Positions 27,515-36,323 of a stretch of 64,000 nucleotides of DNA are shown here, one piece after another (the stretch's first letter is position 1; every line of letters starts with the position of its first letter). The notes beneath the pieces are model-generated. The model searched no databases. It had not been told where the DNA came from and saw nothing but the letters and a program-made list of their open reading frames with translations. The translations under genes and the position numbers were made by a program. This DNA comes from Luteibacter pinisoli (lineage in GTDB: Bacteria > Pseudomonadota > Gammaproteobacteria > Xanthomonadales > Rhodanobacteraceae), in contig NZ_CP041046.1 in the NCBI RefSeq assembly GCF_006385595.1, positions 1,116,001 to 1,180,000 of the forward strand, written 5' to 3'.

Positions 27515-29365
27515 ATGCCCATCCGTCCCCTTCCGCCCGAGCTGATCAACCAGATCGCCGCCGGTGAAGTCATCGAACGCCCCGCGTCGGTGGTGAAGGA
27601 ACTCGTGGAAAACAGCATCGATGCCGGCGCCCGCCGCATCGATGTCGACATCGAGCAGGGCGGCGTGCGGCTCATCCGCGTCCGCGACGATGGCGGTGGC
27701 ATTCCGCGTGAGGAACTGCCACTGGCCGTCGCCTCGCACGCCACCAGCAAGATCGCCAGCTTCGATGACCTCGAGCGCGTCGCCAGCATGGGCTTCCGCG
27801 GCGAAGCGCTGGCCTCGGTATCGTCGGTGGCGCGCTTCGCGCTCACCTCGCGCCATGCCGGTCACGACGAGGCCTGGCGTATCGAAGTGGATGGTGGCAA
27901 GTACACCGATGCGCGTCCGGCGCAGCATCCGCCTGGCACCACGATCGAAGTACGCGACCTGTTCTACAACGTGCCCGCCCGGCGCAAGTTCCTCCGCGCC
28001 GAACGCACCGAGTTCGCGCACATCGACGACCTGCTCAAGTCGCTGGCGCTCGCCCGCGAAGGCGTCGATATCCGGCTGACCCACAACGGCAAGCCGGTGC
28101 GCCTGTTGAAGCCCGCGCGCGACGAGCACGCGGCGCTCGCTCGCGTGGCCGAAGTGCTCGGCCCCGACTTCCCCGGCCAGGCGCTGCGTGTTGAACACGA
28201 AGCCGCTGGCATGCGCCTCTCCGGCTGGGTGGGCTTGCCCACCGCATCGCGCGGCCAGGCCGACCAGCAGTATTTCTACGTCAACGGGCGGCTGGTGCGC
28301 GATCGCATCGTGGCGCACGCCGTGCGCCAGGCCTATGCCGACGTCCTGTTCCACGGCCGTCATCCGGTGTTCGTGCTGTTCCTCGAGCTCGACCCCGCCG
28401 GCGTCGATGTGAACGTGCACCCGGCGAAGAGCGAAGTGCGCTTCCGCGAGCAGCGCCTGATCCACGACTTCCTGTTCCGCACGCTGCACGAAGCGCTGTC
28501 ACAGACGCGCGCGGGCGCGGCGGCTCCGGAGTCACCGATGCCGGTGGCGGCCGCGGCGGGCAGCGCGTTCGAATCGCGCGCGTCGCAGCCGATGGCATCG
28601 ATGCCCGCATGGCCGATGCCATCGAGCCAGTCACGCCTCAACCTGGGTGTGCGCGAAGAGCCGCTGGCCGACTACGCCACGTTACTGGGCGACACGCGCA
28701 ACGCGCCCACGGCGTTTGCGCCGCGGCCGTCCACGGCGTGGTCGCCCACGCAGGCGCAGGACCCGGAGCAGGGCGATGACGTGCCCCCGCTGGGCTACGC
28801 CATCGCGCAGCTGAAGAACATCTACGTGCTCGCGGAAAACGCACATGGCCTCGTGCTGGTCGACATGCACGCGGCACACGAACGCATCACCTACGAGAAG
28901 CTCAAGAACGGCCGCGTCACCGCAAGCCTGCGTTCGCAGATGATGCTGGTGCCGCTGTCCATCGCCGTTAGCGCGAAGGAAGCCGCCGCCGCGGAAGAGC
29001 ACGCCGACGCGCTGGCGGAGTGGGGCCTGGAGCTCTCACGCAGCGGCCCTTCTGGCGTGGTCGTGCGTCGTATTCCTTCCCTGCTGGAAGGCGCTGACGT
29101 GGGCCAGCTCACGCGCGATGTGCTCAGCGAGCTCGCGCAGCACGGCAGCTCACGCCGTCTGGAAGAACTCGAAAACGAACTGCTTTCCACGATGGCCTGC
29201 CACGGTTCGGTCCGTGCCGGGCGCCGTCTTGGCTTGCCAGAAATGAATGCTCTCCTGCGTGAAATGGAAGCCACCGAGCGCAGCGGCCAGTGCAACCACG
29301 GCCGCCCCACCTGGGTGCAGCTCTCGCTGTTCGAGCTGGACAAACTGTTCCTCCGCGGAAGATAA
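27515..29365 (+). CDS. mutL: DNA mismatch repair protein MutL (endonuclease-type signature)
   Basis: MutL couples mismatch recognition by MutS to strand incision and excision. The 616-residue product has the GHKL ATPase domain (NQIAAGEVIERPASVV, DDGGGI, GFRGEALAS), a Pro/Ala-rich linker at roughly 335-430 and a C-terminal dimerisation domain. The C-terminal domain carries DMHAAHERITYE near residues 450-461, which fits the DQHA-x2-E-x4-E metal site with Met in place of Gln, plus ACHGS and CNHGRPTW. This suggests a nicking MutL as in organisms without MutH. It lies between the amidase and a DUF1684 gene. Confidence 0.95.
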   Translation: MPIRPLPPELINQIAAGEVIERPASVVKELVENSIDAGARRIDVDIEQGGVRLIRVRDDGGGIPREELPLAVASHATSKIASFDDLERVASMGFRGEALASVSSVARFALTSRHAGHDEAWRIEVDGGKYTDARPAQHPPGTTIEVRDLFYNVPARRKFLRAERTEFAHIDDLLKSLALAREGVDIRLTHNGKPVRLLKPARDEHAALARVAEVLGPDFPGQALRVEHEAAGMRLSGWVGLPTASRGQADQQYFYVNGRLVRDRIVAHAVRQAYADVLFHGRHPVFVLFLELDPAGVDVNVHPAKSEVRFREQRLIHDFLFRTLHEALSQTRAGAAAPESPMPVAAAAGSAFESRASQPMASMPAWPMPSSQSRLNLGVREEPLADYATLLGDTRNAPTAFAPRPSTAWSPTQAQDPEQGDDVPPLGYAIAQLKNIYVLAENAHGLVLVDMHAAHERITYEKLKNGRVTASLRSQMMLVPLSIAVSAKEAAAAEEHADALAEWGLELSRSGPSGVVVRRIPSLLEGADVGQLTRDVLSELAQHGSSRRLEELENELLSTMACHGSVRAGRRLGLPEMNALLREMEATERSGQCNHGRPTWVQLSLFELDKLFLRGR

Positions 29366-29370
29366 ACCCC

Positions 29371-30258
29371 ATGATTCGTACGCTCGCCCTCGCTTCCGTC
29401 GTGGCCATCGCCACCGGCAACGCCATCGCCTCCGACGACCTGACGGCCACGGTGCAGAAGGCTCGCGCCGACCGGCTTTCGGCGCTCACCGCGCCCGATG
29501 GCTGGCTGAGCCTGATCGGCCTGGAATGGCTGCAGCCCGGTGCCAACCGTATCGGCAGCGCTACGGACAACGACATCGTGCTGAAGGCCGGGCCCGCCCA
29601 CCTCGGCACCATCACGCTGGACGACAGTGGCACGGCCACCATCGAGCTGGCGAAGAACAGCGGTGCGCTGGTCGACGGTCGCGAGGTGGAGCGCGCCACG
29701 CTGATGGACGATGCACCGGGCCACACGCCGACCGAAGTACGCTTCGGCACGGCGCACTTTTTCATCATCGCCCGCGATGGCCGCAAGGCCCTTCGCGTGA
29801 AGGATGAAAACGCCGAAACGCGCACGCACTTCGTGGGGCTCGATTACTTCGACATCGACCCGTCGTGGCGCGTGGTGGCCGACTGGGTGCCCTTCGATCC
29901 GCCGCATGAGCTGGAGATCGGCTCGGTGCTCGGCACCATCGACAAGGAGAAGGTGCCGGGCAAGGCGGTGTTCAAGCGTGACGGCCAGACCTTCGAGCTG
30001 TACCCGATCCAGGAAGAACCGGACTCGCTGTTCTTCGTGTTTGCCGACCGTACCAGCGGCAAGGAAACCTATGGCGCGGCGCGCTTCCTAGACACGCCGC
30101 TGGCGAAGGACGGCAAGCTGGTGCTGGATTTCAACCAGGCGCGCAACCCGCCGTGCGCGTTCACGCCGTACGCGACCTGCCCGCTGGCACCGCCGGAGAA
30201 CCGGCTGGATGTGCGCATCACAGCCGGTGAGAAGAACTACCGGGGGTCACACCACTAA
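29371..30258 (+). CDS. DUF1684-family exported protein
   Basis: The 295-residue product begins with a signal-like peptide (MIRTLALASVVAIATGNAIA). The rest resembles the DUF1684 family: WLSLIGLEWLQPGANRIGS near the N-terminus, a small FHA-like beta region, and near the end the conserved NPPCAFTPYATCPLAPPENRL segment. The biochemical role of the family is not established. The ATG at 29371 comes 5 bp after the mutL stop, so it is likely in the same transcript. It is convergent with the enoyl-CoA hydratase gene, 3 bp away. Confidence 0.8.
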   Translation: MIRTLALASVVAIATGNAIASDDLTATVQKARADRLSALTAPDGWLSLIGLEWLQPGANRIGSATDNDIVLKAGPAHLGTITLDDSGTATIELAKNSGALVDGREVERATLMDDAPGHTPTEVRFGTAHFFIIARDGRKALRVKDENAETRTHFVGLDYFDIDPSWRVVADWVPFDPPHELEIGSVLGTIDKEKVPGKAVFKRDGQTFELYPIQEEPDSLFFVFADRTSGKETYGAARFLDTPLAKDGKLVLDFNQARNPPCAFTPYATCPLAPPENRLDVRITAGEKNYRGSHH

Positions 30259-30261
30259 GCG

Positions 30262-31044
30262 TCAGGTGCCCTTGAACGCCGGCTTGCGGCGTTCGAGGAA
30301 GGCGCTGGTGCCTTCGCGCATGTCGTCGGTCGAGAAGGCGATGGCGAAGCCCTGCGTTTCAAACGCGAGGCCCTGGTCGATGGCGCACTCGCCGCCTTCG
30401 ATCACCGCTTCGAGGATGCCCTTCAGCGCGAGCGGCGCCGCGGCGGCCAGCTGGTCGGCCATGGTGTCCACGCTGGCATCGAGTTCATCAGCGGCGACCA
30501 CGCGGGTCACCACGCCCAGCTTCTCGGCGCGGGTGGCGTCGATCTGCTGGCCCAGCAGGCAGAGCTCCAGCGCGGCGCCACGGCCGGCAAGGCGGGTGAG
30601 TCGCTGCGTGCCACCAAAGCCCGGGATCAGCCCGAGGCCGATTTCCGGCTGGCCGAACTTCGCCTTCTCGCTGGCCACGCGCAGGTGGCAGGCCATGGCC
30701 AGTTCCATGCCGCCGCCCAGCGCGTAGCCCTGGATCTTCGCGATCACCGGCTTGCCAAGGCGCTCGATCGTCAGCATCAGTTCCTGCCCGGCGCGTGACG
30801 CGGCCTGGGCCTTCACCGGCGACCACGCGGTCATTTCCGAGATATCCGCACCTGCGACAAAGGCCTTTTCGCCGGCGCCGGCCAGCACCACCGCGCGCAC
30901 CGCATCGTCCTGCTGGGCCTGGCGGAAGGCCAGGGTCAGCTCGCCGATGGTTTCGCGGTTCAGCGCGTTGAGCTTGTCCGGACGGTTGACGGTAATCGTG
31001 CGGACGGGGCCGCGGTCGGTGGTGATCAGGGTGCGGAAGGCCAT
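30262..31044 (-). CDS. Enoyl-CoA hydratase
   Basis: This is a crotonase-fold enzyme that adds water across the double bond of trans-2-enoyl-CoA in fatty-acid beta-oxidation. The 260-residue length matches mitochondrial-type hydratases. The oxyanion-hole segment AGADISEM is present, and both catalytic glutamates can be recognised: one in GGGMELAMAC and one in FGQPEIGLG, followed by PGFGGTQRL. This makes true hydratase activity more likely than a diverged isomerase. It is divergent from the FKBP gene and convergent with the DUF1684 gene; no other fad gene is adjacent. Confidence 0.9.
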   Translation of the reverse strand: MAFRTLITTDRGPVRTITVNRPDKLNALNRETIGELTLAFRQAQQDDAVRAVVLAGAGEKAFVAGADISEMTAWSPVKAQAASRAGQELMLTIERLGKPVIAKIQGYALGGGMELAMACHLRVASEKAKFGQPEIGLGLIPGFGGTQRLTRLAGRGAALELCLLGQQIDATRAEKLGVVTRVVAADELDASVDTMADQLAAAAPLALKGILEAVIEGGECAIDQGLAFETQGFAIAFSTDDMREGTSAFLERRKPAFKGT

Positions 31045-31190
31045 GGTGAATTCCGGCGTGGGGAAAGATGGCGGATGGTAACAGGGGAACCTTTACCCCC
31101 CGAAAGCCGTCTGATGCCGTACGGGCACCGGGCGGCGCCAATGGACTATCCTCCACGCGTGCCCGGGAATCCGGGTCCACGGAGAACGGG

Positions 31191-31904
31191 ATGTCACCCA
31201 CGCGTCTGCTAGCCATCGTCCTAAGCCTTTGCTGTGGAACGGCCTTTGCCCAGGCGGCGCCCCAGGCGCCGGCCGCCGGCGCACCCGTCATCGACAAGAC
31301 GAAGCTCTCGTACGCCATCGGCTACCAGATCGGCACGCAGTTCGCGAACAGCGCGCAGCCCGATGTGGATATCGCCATCCTGGTGAAGGCCCTGCAGGAT
31401 GGCTACGCCAAGCGCGCGCCGGGCGTGCCCATCGACGTCATGCAGCAGCAGCTGGTGAATTTCGATGCCAAGGTGCAGCGCGACTCCGTGGTGGAATTCC
31501 GCCGCGTAGCCACCGCCAACGCCCAGCGAAGCACCGATTTCCTTGCCAAAAACAAGTCTCGCCAGGGTGTCATCACCCTGCCGTCGGGCATCCAGTACAA
31601 CGTGCTGGAGCGTGGCCATGGCCCGCAGGCGCAGGTGACCAGCACCGTCGTCGTCAACTACCGCGGCGCGCTGATCGACGGCACCGAGTTCGACAGCTCC
31701 TACGCCCATGGCAAGCCGGTGACCTTTACCGTCAACCGGGTCATCCCCGGCTGGCAGGACGTGATCCCGCGCATGCACGTGGGCGACAAGTGGCGCGTGG
31801 TGATCCCGCCGCAGCTGGCCTATGGCGAGCGCGGTGAACTGCCGCGCATCGGCCCCAACGAGGCCCTGGTGTTCGAGATCGAACTGGTCGACATCCGCCA
31901 GTAG
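31191..31904 (+). CDS. FKBP-type peptidyl-prolyl cis-trans isomerase, exported (FkpA/Mip-like)
   Basis: The product catalyses proline isomerisation in the cell envelope. The 237-residue protein begins with a signal peptide ending in CCGTAFA (about residue 20), followed by a helical FKBP_N dimerisation domain (about 35-115, starting KLSYAIGYQIGTQF) and a FKBP domain (about 130-237) with VVNYRGALIDGTEFDSSY, VIPGWQDVIPRM and PPQLAYGERG. The ATG at 31191 follows CACGGAGAACGGG. The linker region contains Gln/Ala/Pro. It is followed 27 bp later by the DUF1289 gene. Confidence 0.93.
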   Translation: MSPTRLLAIVLSLCCGTAFAQAAPQAPAAGAPVIDKTKLSYAIGYQIGTQFANSAQPDVDIAILVKALQDGYAKRAPGVPIDVMQQQLVNFDAKVQRDSVVEFRRVATANAQRSTDFLAKNKSRQGVITLPSGIQYNVLERGHGPQAQVTSTVVVNYRGALIDGTEFDSSYAHGKPVTFTVNRVIPGWQDVIPRMHVGDKWRVVIPPQLAYGERGELPRIGPNEALVFEIELVDIRQ

Positions 31905-31931
31905 GCCGCAGGCGCTAGAATGGCCGGCGAC

Positions 31932-32123
31932 ATGGCCATCGCTCCTCCTCCTTCCGCCGCGCTTCCGCTGACTCCGTGTACCGGCGTCTGCCGGCTCGAC
32001 GCGCGTGGCCTTTGCGAAGGCTGCCTGCGCACGGGCGGCGAAATCGCCGCATGGCGCACGCTCAGCGACGAGCAGAAGCTCTGGATCATGGATGAAGTGC
32101 TTCCGCATCGGCAGGGCAGCTGA
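31932..32123 (+). CDS. DUF1289-family small protein
   Basis: This 63-residue protein has the four-Cys DUF1289 pattern: CTGVCRLDARGLCEGCLRT followed by EIAAW. The family is thought to bind an iron-sulfur cluster or metal, but its function is not known. An ATG at 31920 overlaps a -10-like TAGAAT (31916-31921); the ATG at 31932 is preferred because a transcript from that element would start near 31928. Its stop shares one base with the start of the Nudix gene, so the two are likely coupled. Confidence 0.82.
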   Translation: MAIAPPPSAALPLTPCTGVCRLDARGLCEGCLRTGGEIAAWRTLSDEQKLWIMDEVLPHRQGS

Positions 32124-32731
32124 TGGACGACCTGCTGGCGCGGCTGCACGGTGCATTGCTTCCGCTGGAAGCGCCTCCCGGCCCGCACGGCTGGAACCAC
32201 GATGACATGGTGCGCCTCATCGGCGACGTGCCCCGTCGGCGGGCCGCGGTGCTGATCGGCATCCGCGACGATCGCGAACAGAACGTGCTGTTTACCCTGC
32301 GCACCGACACCTTGCAGCAACACGCCGGCCAGGTCGCGTTTCCGGGTGGCCGCGTGGAAGCCAGCGACGCGGACGTCGTCGCCACGGCACTGCGCGAGAG
32401 CCGCGAGGAGATTGGCCTGGACGAGCGCTTCGTCACGCCGCTGGGTTACCTGGAAGCGATGGAAACCATCAGCGGTTTCAGCGTCACGCCGGTGGTCGCG
32501 CGCATCGCGGCCAACGCGCCGCTGAAGCCCGATCCGGGCGAAGTGGCGGAAGTCTTCGAAGTCCCGTTCGCCTTTTTTACCGACCCGGCCAACCTCCGCC
32601 GCTACCGGATGGATTTTCGCGGGCACAATCGCGAGATGGTGGAGTTCCTGCATGCGGGGTACCGCATCTGGGGCGCCACGGCGGCCATGCTGTTCAACCT
32701 GCTGAAGCGGATGGGCCACGTGCCATGCTGA
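32123..32731 (+). CDS. Nudix hydrolase of the CoA pyrophosphatase (NudL/YeaB) type
   Basis: The product is a Nudix enzyme likely to hydrolyse coenzyme A derivatives or related diphosphates. It has 202 residues. The PFPGG-like QVAFPGGRVEASD segment and the Nudix box core ALRESREEIGL are clear, as in the UPF0035/CoA pyrophosphatase family; the spacing between GG and RE is the longer form of that family. The start ATG overlaps the stop of the DUF1289 gene by one base, and its end overlaps the sulfurtransferase gene by seven bases. Confidence 0.88.
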   Translation: MDDLLARLHGALLPLEAPPGPHGWNHDDMVRLIGDVPRRRAAVLIGIRDDREQNVLFTLRTDTLQQHAGQVAFPGGRVEASDADVVATALRESREEIGLDERFVTPLGYLEAMETISGFSVTPVVARIAANAPLKPDPGEVAEVFEVPFAFFTDPANLRRYRMDFRGHNREMVEFLHAGYRIWGATAAMLFNLLKRMGHVPC

Positions 32732-33585
32732 TTTCCCGCACCCTGATCGACGTGGCCACCGCCGCGGACCTTCCGCCGGCCGAAGTGCTGTTCGTCGACT
32801 GCCGCGTCGACCTCGCCGATCGGCAGAAAGGCGATCACGAATACGCGGCCTCGCACATTCCCGGCGCCGTGCGCGCCGACCTCGAGCGCGACCTCTCTGA
32901 CATGGTGACCCCGGCCAACGGTCGCGGACGCCATCCCCTGCCGGAGCGTGCGCTGTTCGAGGCCTTCCTGGCGACCATCGGCTGGCGGCCGGATGTCCAG
33001 GTCGTTGCCTACGACAGCGCGGGCGGCGCGCTCGCCGCGGCACGGTTCTGGTGGCTGGCGCGACTGGCCGGGCTCGACAACGTGGCGGTGCTCGACGGGG
33101 GCTGGCCCGCGTGGCTGGCGGCGAATCGGCCCGTGGACAGCGTCGTGCCCGTGCGCGAACGGACCAGCGTCGAAGCCTGTTTCGACGAGGCCGGCACGGT
33201 CTCGGCCGCGGAACTCACGGCGGGCCTCGCCAGCGGGCACGTCGTGCTGCTGGATGCACGCGCGGCCCCACGCTATCGCGGCGACGTGGAGCCGCTGGAT
33301 CCCGTGGCCGGGCATGTTCCCGGCGCGCGTAACCGGCCCTTCGCCGACAACCTGGACGCGCAGGGCCTGTTCCGTCGTCCGGAAGAACTGCGCAAGGCAT
33401 TCGAAGGGCTGATCGGGCTGACCGAGCCCGAGAACGTGGTGCACATGTGTGGCTCGGGCGTCACCGCGTGCCACAACCTGCTGGCCATGGAATACGCGGG
33501 CCTGTGTGGTTCACGCCTGTACGCGCCGTCGTGGTCGGGCTGGGTCTCCGATCGCTCGCGGGACGTGGCGACCGGGGACCACTGA
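32725..33585 (+). CDS. sseA: 3-mercaptopyruvate sulfurtransferase (tandem rhodanese)
   Basis: The enzyme transfers sulfur from 3-mercaptopyruvate to thiol or cyanide acceptors. The 286-residue product has two rhodanese domains; the first (FVDCRVDLAD, GYASHIPGAV-type) is inactive and the second holds the active Cys242 in CGSGVTA. The CGSGVT loop is that of mercaptopyruvate rather than thiosulfate sulfurtransferases (CRKGVT). The ATG at 32725 overlaps the Nudix gene by seven bases, so the DUF1289-Nudix-sulfurtransferase genes form a compact operon. It is convergent with the next gene, 1 bp away. Confidence 0.9.
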   Translation: MLISRTLIDVATAADLPPAEVLFVDCRVDLADRQKGDHEYAASHIPGAVRADLERDLSDMVTPANGRGRHPLPERALFEAFLATIGWRPDVQVVAYDSAGGALAAARFWWLARLAGLDNVAVLDGGWPAWLAANRPVDSVVPVRERTSVEACFDEAGTVSAAELTAGLASGHVVLLDARAAPRYRGDVEPLDPVAGHVPGARNRPFADNLDAQGLFRRPEELRKAFEGLIGLTEPENVVHMCGSGVTACHNLLAMEYAGLCGSRLYAPSWSGWVSDRSRDVATGDH

Positions 33586-33586
33586 C

Positions 33587-34618
33587 TCAGAGCGGGACGG
33601 TACGGCGTTCCCGCGCCGATACCTGCGCCGCTTCGATCACGCGGATAACGTCGCGCGCTTCGTGCGCCAGCACGGGCAGGTCGCCCTCGCCGCGAATCGC
33701 TGCGGCCACGCCGTCGTAATACGCGGTGTAACGGCCGGGCAGGGTGTCAATGGTGGTCCCGGTGCCATCCACATCGGTGAAGCGGCCGAAGTAGGCCGGA
33801 TCATCCTCACCCCAGCCTGTGCCACCGGGACGCTTGCCTTCGCGCAGCGCCGCTTCCTGGCCGTCGATGCCGTACTTCACGAAGCTGCCGCCATCGCCGT
33901 GGACGAGGTAGCGCGGGCCGGGATCACGCACCAGCACGGACGCATGCAGCACGGCCCGGCGGTGGCCGTAGTCGAGCACGAGGTGGAAGTAATCGTCCGC
34001 CTTCGCCGCCGCACGCTGGCGGGTCACGTCGGCGGTCACCGCACGCGGCAGGCCGAACAGTACCAGCGCCTGGTCGATCAGGTGCGCGCCTAGGTCGTAG
34101 AGCAACCCTGAACCCGGCACCTCGGTCTCACGCCAGCCCTGCTTGATCTCGGGCCGGAAGCGGTCGAAATGCGCTTCGAAATACACGACCTCGCCGAGGC
34201 GCCCGTCTTCGACCAGGCGGCGCACGGTGAGGAAGTCGTTGTCCCAGCGGCGGTTCTGGAACACCGACAGCTGGCGCTGCTTCTCTGCGGCCAGCGCGAT
34301 CAACGCCTCCGCCTCGGCCGCATTCAGCGTGAAGGGTTTATCGACGACGACGTGCTTGCCTGCGTCGAGCGCGGCGCGAGCCAGCGACGCGTGGGTGTCG
34401 TTGGGCGAGGCGATCACCACCAGCGCGATCCCGGGGTCGCGGATCAGGTCCTGCGGATCGGCGTAGGCGCGTGCCTCGGGGAAGTCGCGGGCAATCTCAT
34501 CGGCGCGGCGGCTGCCGATGGCGGCCAGGCGGAGTCCTTCGGCGGCAGCGATCAGGGGTGCATGGAAGAAGGCGCCTGCGGTGCCGTAGCCGATCAGGCC
34601 GGTAGAAATGGGTTGCAT
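33587..34618 (-). CDS. Gfo/Idh/MocA-family oxidoreductase
   Basis: The product is an NAD(P)-dependent sugar or polyol dehydrogenase. It has 343 residues from the ATG at 34618. The Rossmann motif is GLIGYGTAGAFFHAP near the N-terminus, followed by the conserved DKPFTLN (catalytic Lys) and DLGAHLIDQ (His) motifs. The overall pattern resembles the YdgJ group, which includes scyllo-inositol dehydrogenases, but the substrate is not certain. A TTG five codons upstream is a less likely start. It is divergent from the SDR gene. Confidence 0.88.
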   Translation of the reverse strand: MQPISTGLIGYGTAGAFFHAPLIAAAEGLRLAAIGSRRADEIARDFPEARAYADPQDLIRDPGIALVVIASPNDTHASLARAALDAGKHVVVDKPFTLNAAEAEALIALAAEKQRQLSVFQNRRWDNDFLTVRRLVEDGRLGEVVYFEAHFDRFRPEIKQGWRETEVPGSGLLYDLGAHLIDQALVLFGLPRAVTADVTRQRAAAKADDYFHLVLDYGHRRAVLHASVLVRDPGPRYLVHGDGGSFVKYGIDGQEAALREGKRPGGTGWGEDDPAYFGRFTDVDGTGTTIDTLPGRYTAYYDGVAAAIRGEGDLPVLAHEARDVIRVIEAAQVSARERRTVPL

Positions 34619-34711
34619 GGGGGCTCCGGGCAAGAACAGGGCCCAAGCGTAGCGCGGCCGGCCTCAGGATTTCGTTTAGGATCGTGCTTATTCGTTTTCC
34701 GGGAGTGCGCC

Positions 34712-35518
34712 ATGGTCCAGCCAAAACATGCCTCGCCCATGCCCGCCGCGGCCGCTGGCGAATGGCCTGGCAAGGTCGTGCTGGTGACCGGCGGCGCCCA
34801 GGGCGTCGGCAAGGGCATCGCCCAGGCCGTGCTCGATGCGGGTGGCAGCGTGGTCATCGGCGATCTGGACGCGGAAGCGGGCAAGGCCTGCCTCGACGAA
34901 TGGAACGTGGGCGAGCGCGCGGCGTTCCACGGGCTCGATGTGTCGAAGGAGGCGAGCGTGAAGCGCTTCGTCGCCCAGGCGCTGCGCCGCTTCGGCCGCA
35001 TCGATGGCCTGGTGAACAACGCCGGCATCGCGGATCCGCACAACGCCCCCATTGAAGACATGGACTGGGCGGACTGGAAGCACCGCCTCGAGACGAATCT
35101 CGGCGGCGTCTTCCTCTGCTGCAAGCACGCCTTGCCTGCGTTGAAAAAAGCCAACGGCGCCATCGTCAACATCTCGTCCACGCGCGCGCACCAGTCGGAG
35201 CCGTTCAGCGAAGCCTATGCGGCGAGCAAGGGCGGCATCGTGGCGTTTACCCACGCGCTCGCGATCAGCGCCGGGCCGGTTCGCGTGAACGCGATCAACC
35301 CCGGCTGGATCGTCGTGGATGACTGGAAGAAACCGTCGGCGCGAAAGAAGCCGAAGCTGTCGGCGGCCGACCACGCGCAGCATCCCGTCGGCCGTGCCGG
35401 CGTGCCACCGGATATCGGTGCGCTGGCCGTGTTCCTGCTGTCGTCGCAGGCCGGTTTCATCACCGGTGAAAACATCAGCGCCGATGGCGGCGTGGCCCGC
35501 AGGATGCACTACGTCTGA
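34712..35518 (+). CDS. Short-chain dehydrogenase/reductase (SDR)
   Basis: The product is a classical SDR oxidoreductase of unknown substrate. It has 268 residues starting at the ATG at 34712, which follows CCGGGAGTGCGCC. The cofactor motif TGGAQGVGKG, the NNAG motif (LVNNAGIAD), catalytic Ser in NISSTR, and YAASK are all present, and the C-terminus ends ISADGGVARRMHYV. The GDLD acid after the second strand suggests NAD rather than NADP. The first 20 residues before the Rossmann strand are an unusual Pro/Ala-rich extension. Its end overlaps the convergent phosphoesterase gene by 10 bases. Confidence 0.88.
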   Translation: MVQPKHASPMPAAAAGEWPGKVVLVTGGAQGVGKGIAQAVLDAGGSVVIGDLDAEAGKACLDEWNVGERAAFHGLDVSKEASVKRFVAQALRRFGRIDGLVNNAGIADPHNAPIEDMDWADWKHRLETNLGGVFLCCKHALPALKKANGAIVNISSTRAHQSEPFSEAYAASKGGIVAFTHALAISAGPVRVNAINPGWIVVDDWKKPSARKKPKLSAADHAQHPVGRAGVPPDIGALAVFLLSSQAGFITGENISADGGVARRMHYV

Positions 35519-36321
35519 CGGTAGCGATCCAGTGGGATCGTGGTCATGGGCCCGGCGCTGAACTGCTGCGCGCCCTCGTCGAAATTCCACTGCTCGACCA
35601 GACACACCGCGCGATCCGACGCGGTATCGTGGCGGATCACGTGTACCGAATTGCTGATGCCTTCGCGAATCCGCGTGGACGTCGCGGTCCCTGCCTGTAC
35701 GGCCCATAGCTCGCTGGCGAGCTGGCGGGCGTCGTTGTTCAACGGACGCACGTAGGGCAGGTGGATGTGGCCGCCAAGCACGAGGTCCGCGCCTGCCGCC
35801 GCCCACGCGCGAATCGCCGCCTCGCGATTGATCAGCAGGTTGCCGACATCCTTCTCGCGGATAACGTGCACTGGTTGATGCGTGACGACGATGCGCAGCT
35901 GTGCCTCATCGGCATCGCGTAGCCGCGCGGACACACGTTCGATCTGCGCGTCCGACACGGCGCCGTTCTTGTGTCGTGCCGGGCGCACGGTGTTCACGCC
36001 GATCACCAGCGCGTCGGCGCTTGCGTGGACCGGTTCCAGATCGTTGCCGAACACGCGCCGGTAGCCGCCGAACGGATCGAAGGCCCGCGCGAAGACATTC
36101 AGCAGCGGCACGTCGTGATTGCCGGGGATGACCAGGGTGGGGCGGCCGTATCCGTCGATGAAACGCCGCGCCGCATCAAATTGCGCGCGGCGTGCCCGCT
36201 GCGTGACGTCACCCGAGAGGATGACCAGGGCGGGCGCCATGCGGGTGATCAGCCGGTGCAGGGCGTCGACCACTTCCGGCCTTTCGGTACCGAAATGCGG
36301 GTCGGATATCTGGACGATCAC
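35509..36321 (-). CDS. Metallophosphoesterase (calcineurin-like)
   Basis: The product has the binuclear-metal phosphoesterase fold seen in CpdA-type cyclic nucleotide phosphodiesterases. From the GTG at 36321 it has 270 residues. The motifs are ISDPHFG, LSGDVTQ, PGNHD, VTHQPVH and GGHIHLP. GAGGATCC lies before the GTG, and the GTG follows directly after the stop of the lipid-kinase gene. Longer in-frame starts run inside that gene. The substrate is unknown; the operon partners suggest phosphate or lipid metabolism. Its 3' end overlaps the SDR gene by 10 bases. Confidence 0.85.
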   Translation of the reverse strand: MIVQISDPHFGTERPEVVDALHRLITRMAPALVILSGDVTQRARRAQFDAARRFIDGYGRPTLVIPGNHDVPLLNVFARAFDPFGGYRRVFGNDLEPVHASADALVIGVNTVRPARHKNGAVSDAQIERVSARLRDADEAQLRIVVTHQPVHVIREKDVGNLLINREAAIRAWAAAGADLVLGGHIHLPYVRPLNNDARQLASELWAVQAGTATSTRIREGISNSVHVIRHDTASDRAVCLVEQWNFDEGAQQFSAGPMTTIPLDRYRQT

Positions 36322-36323
36322 GC

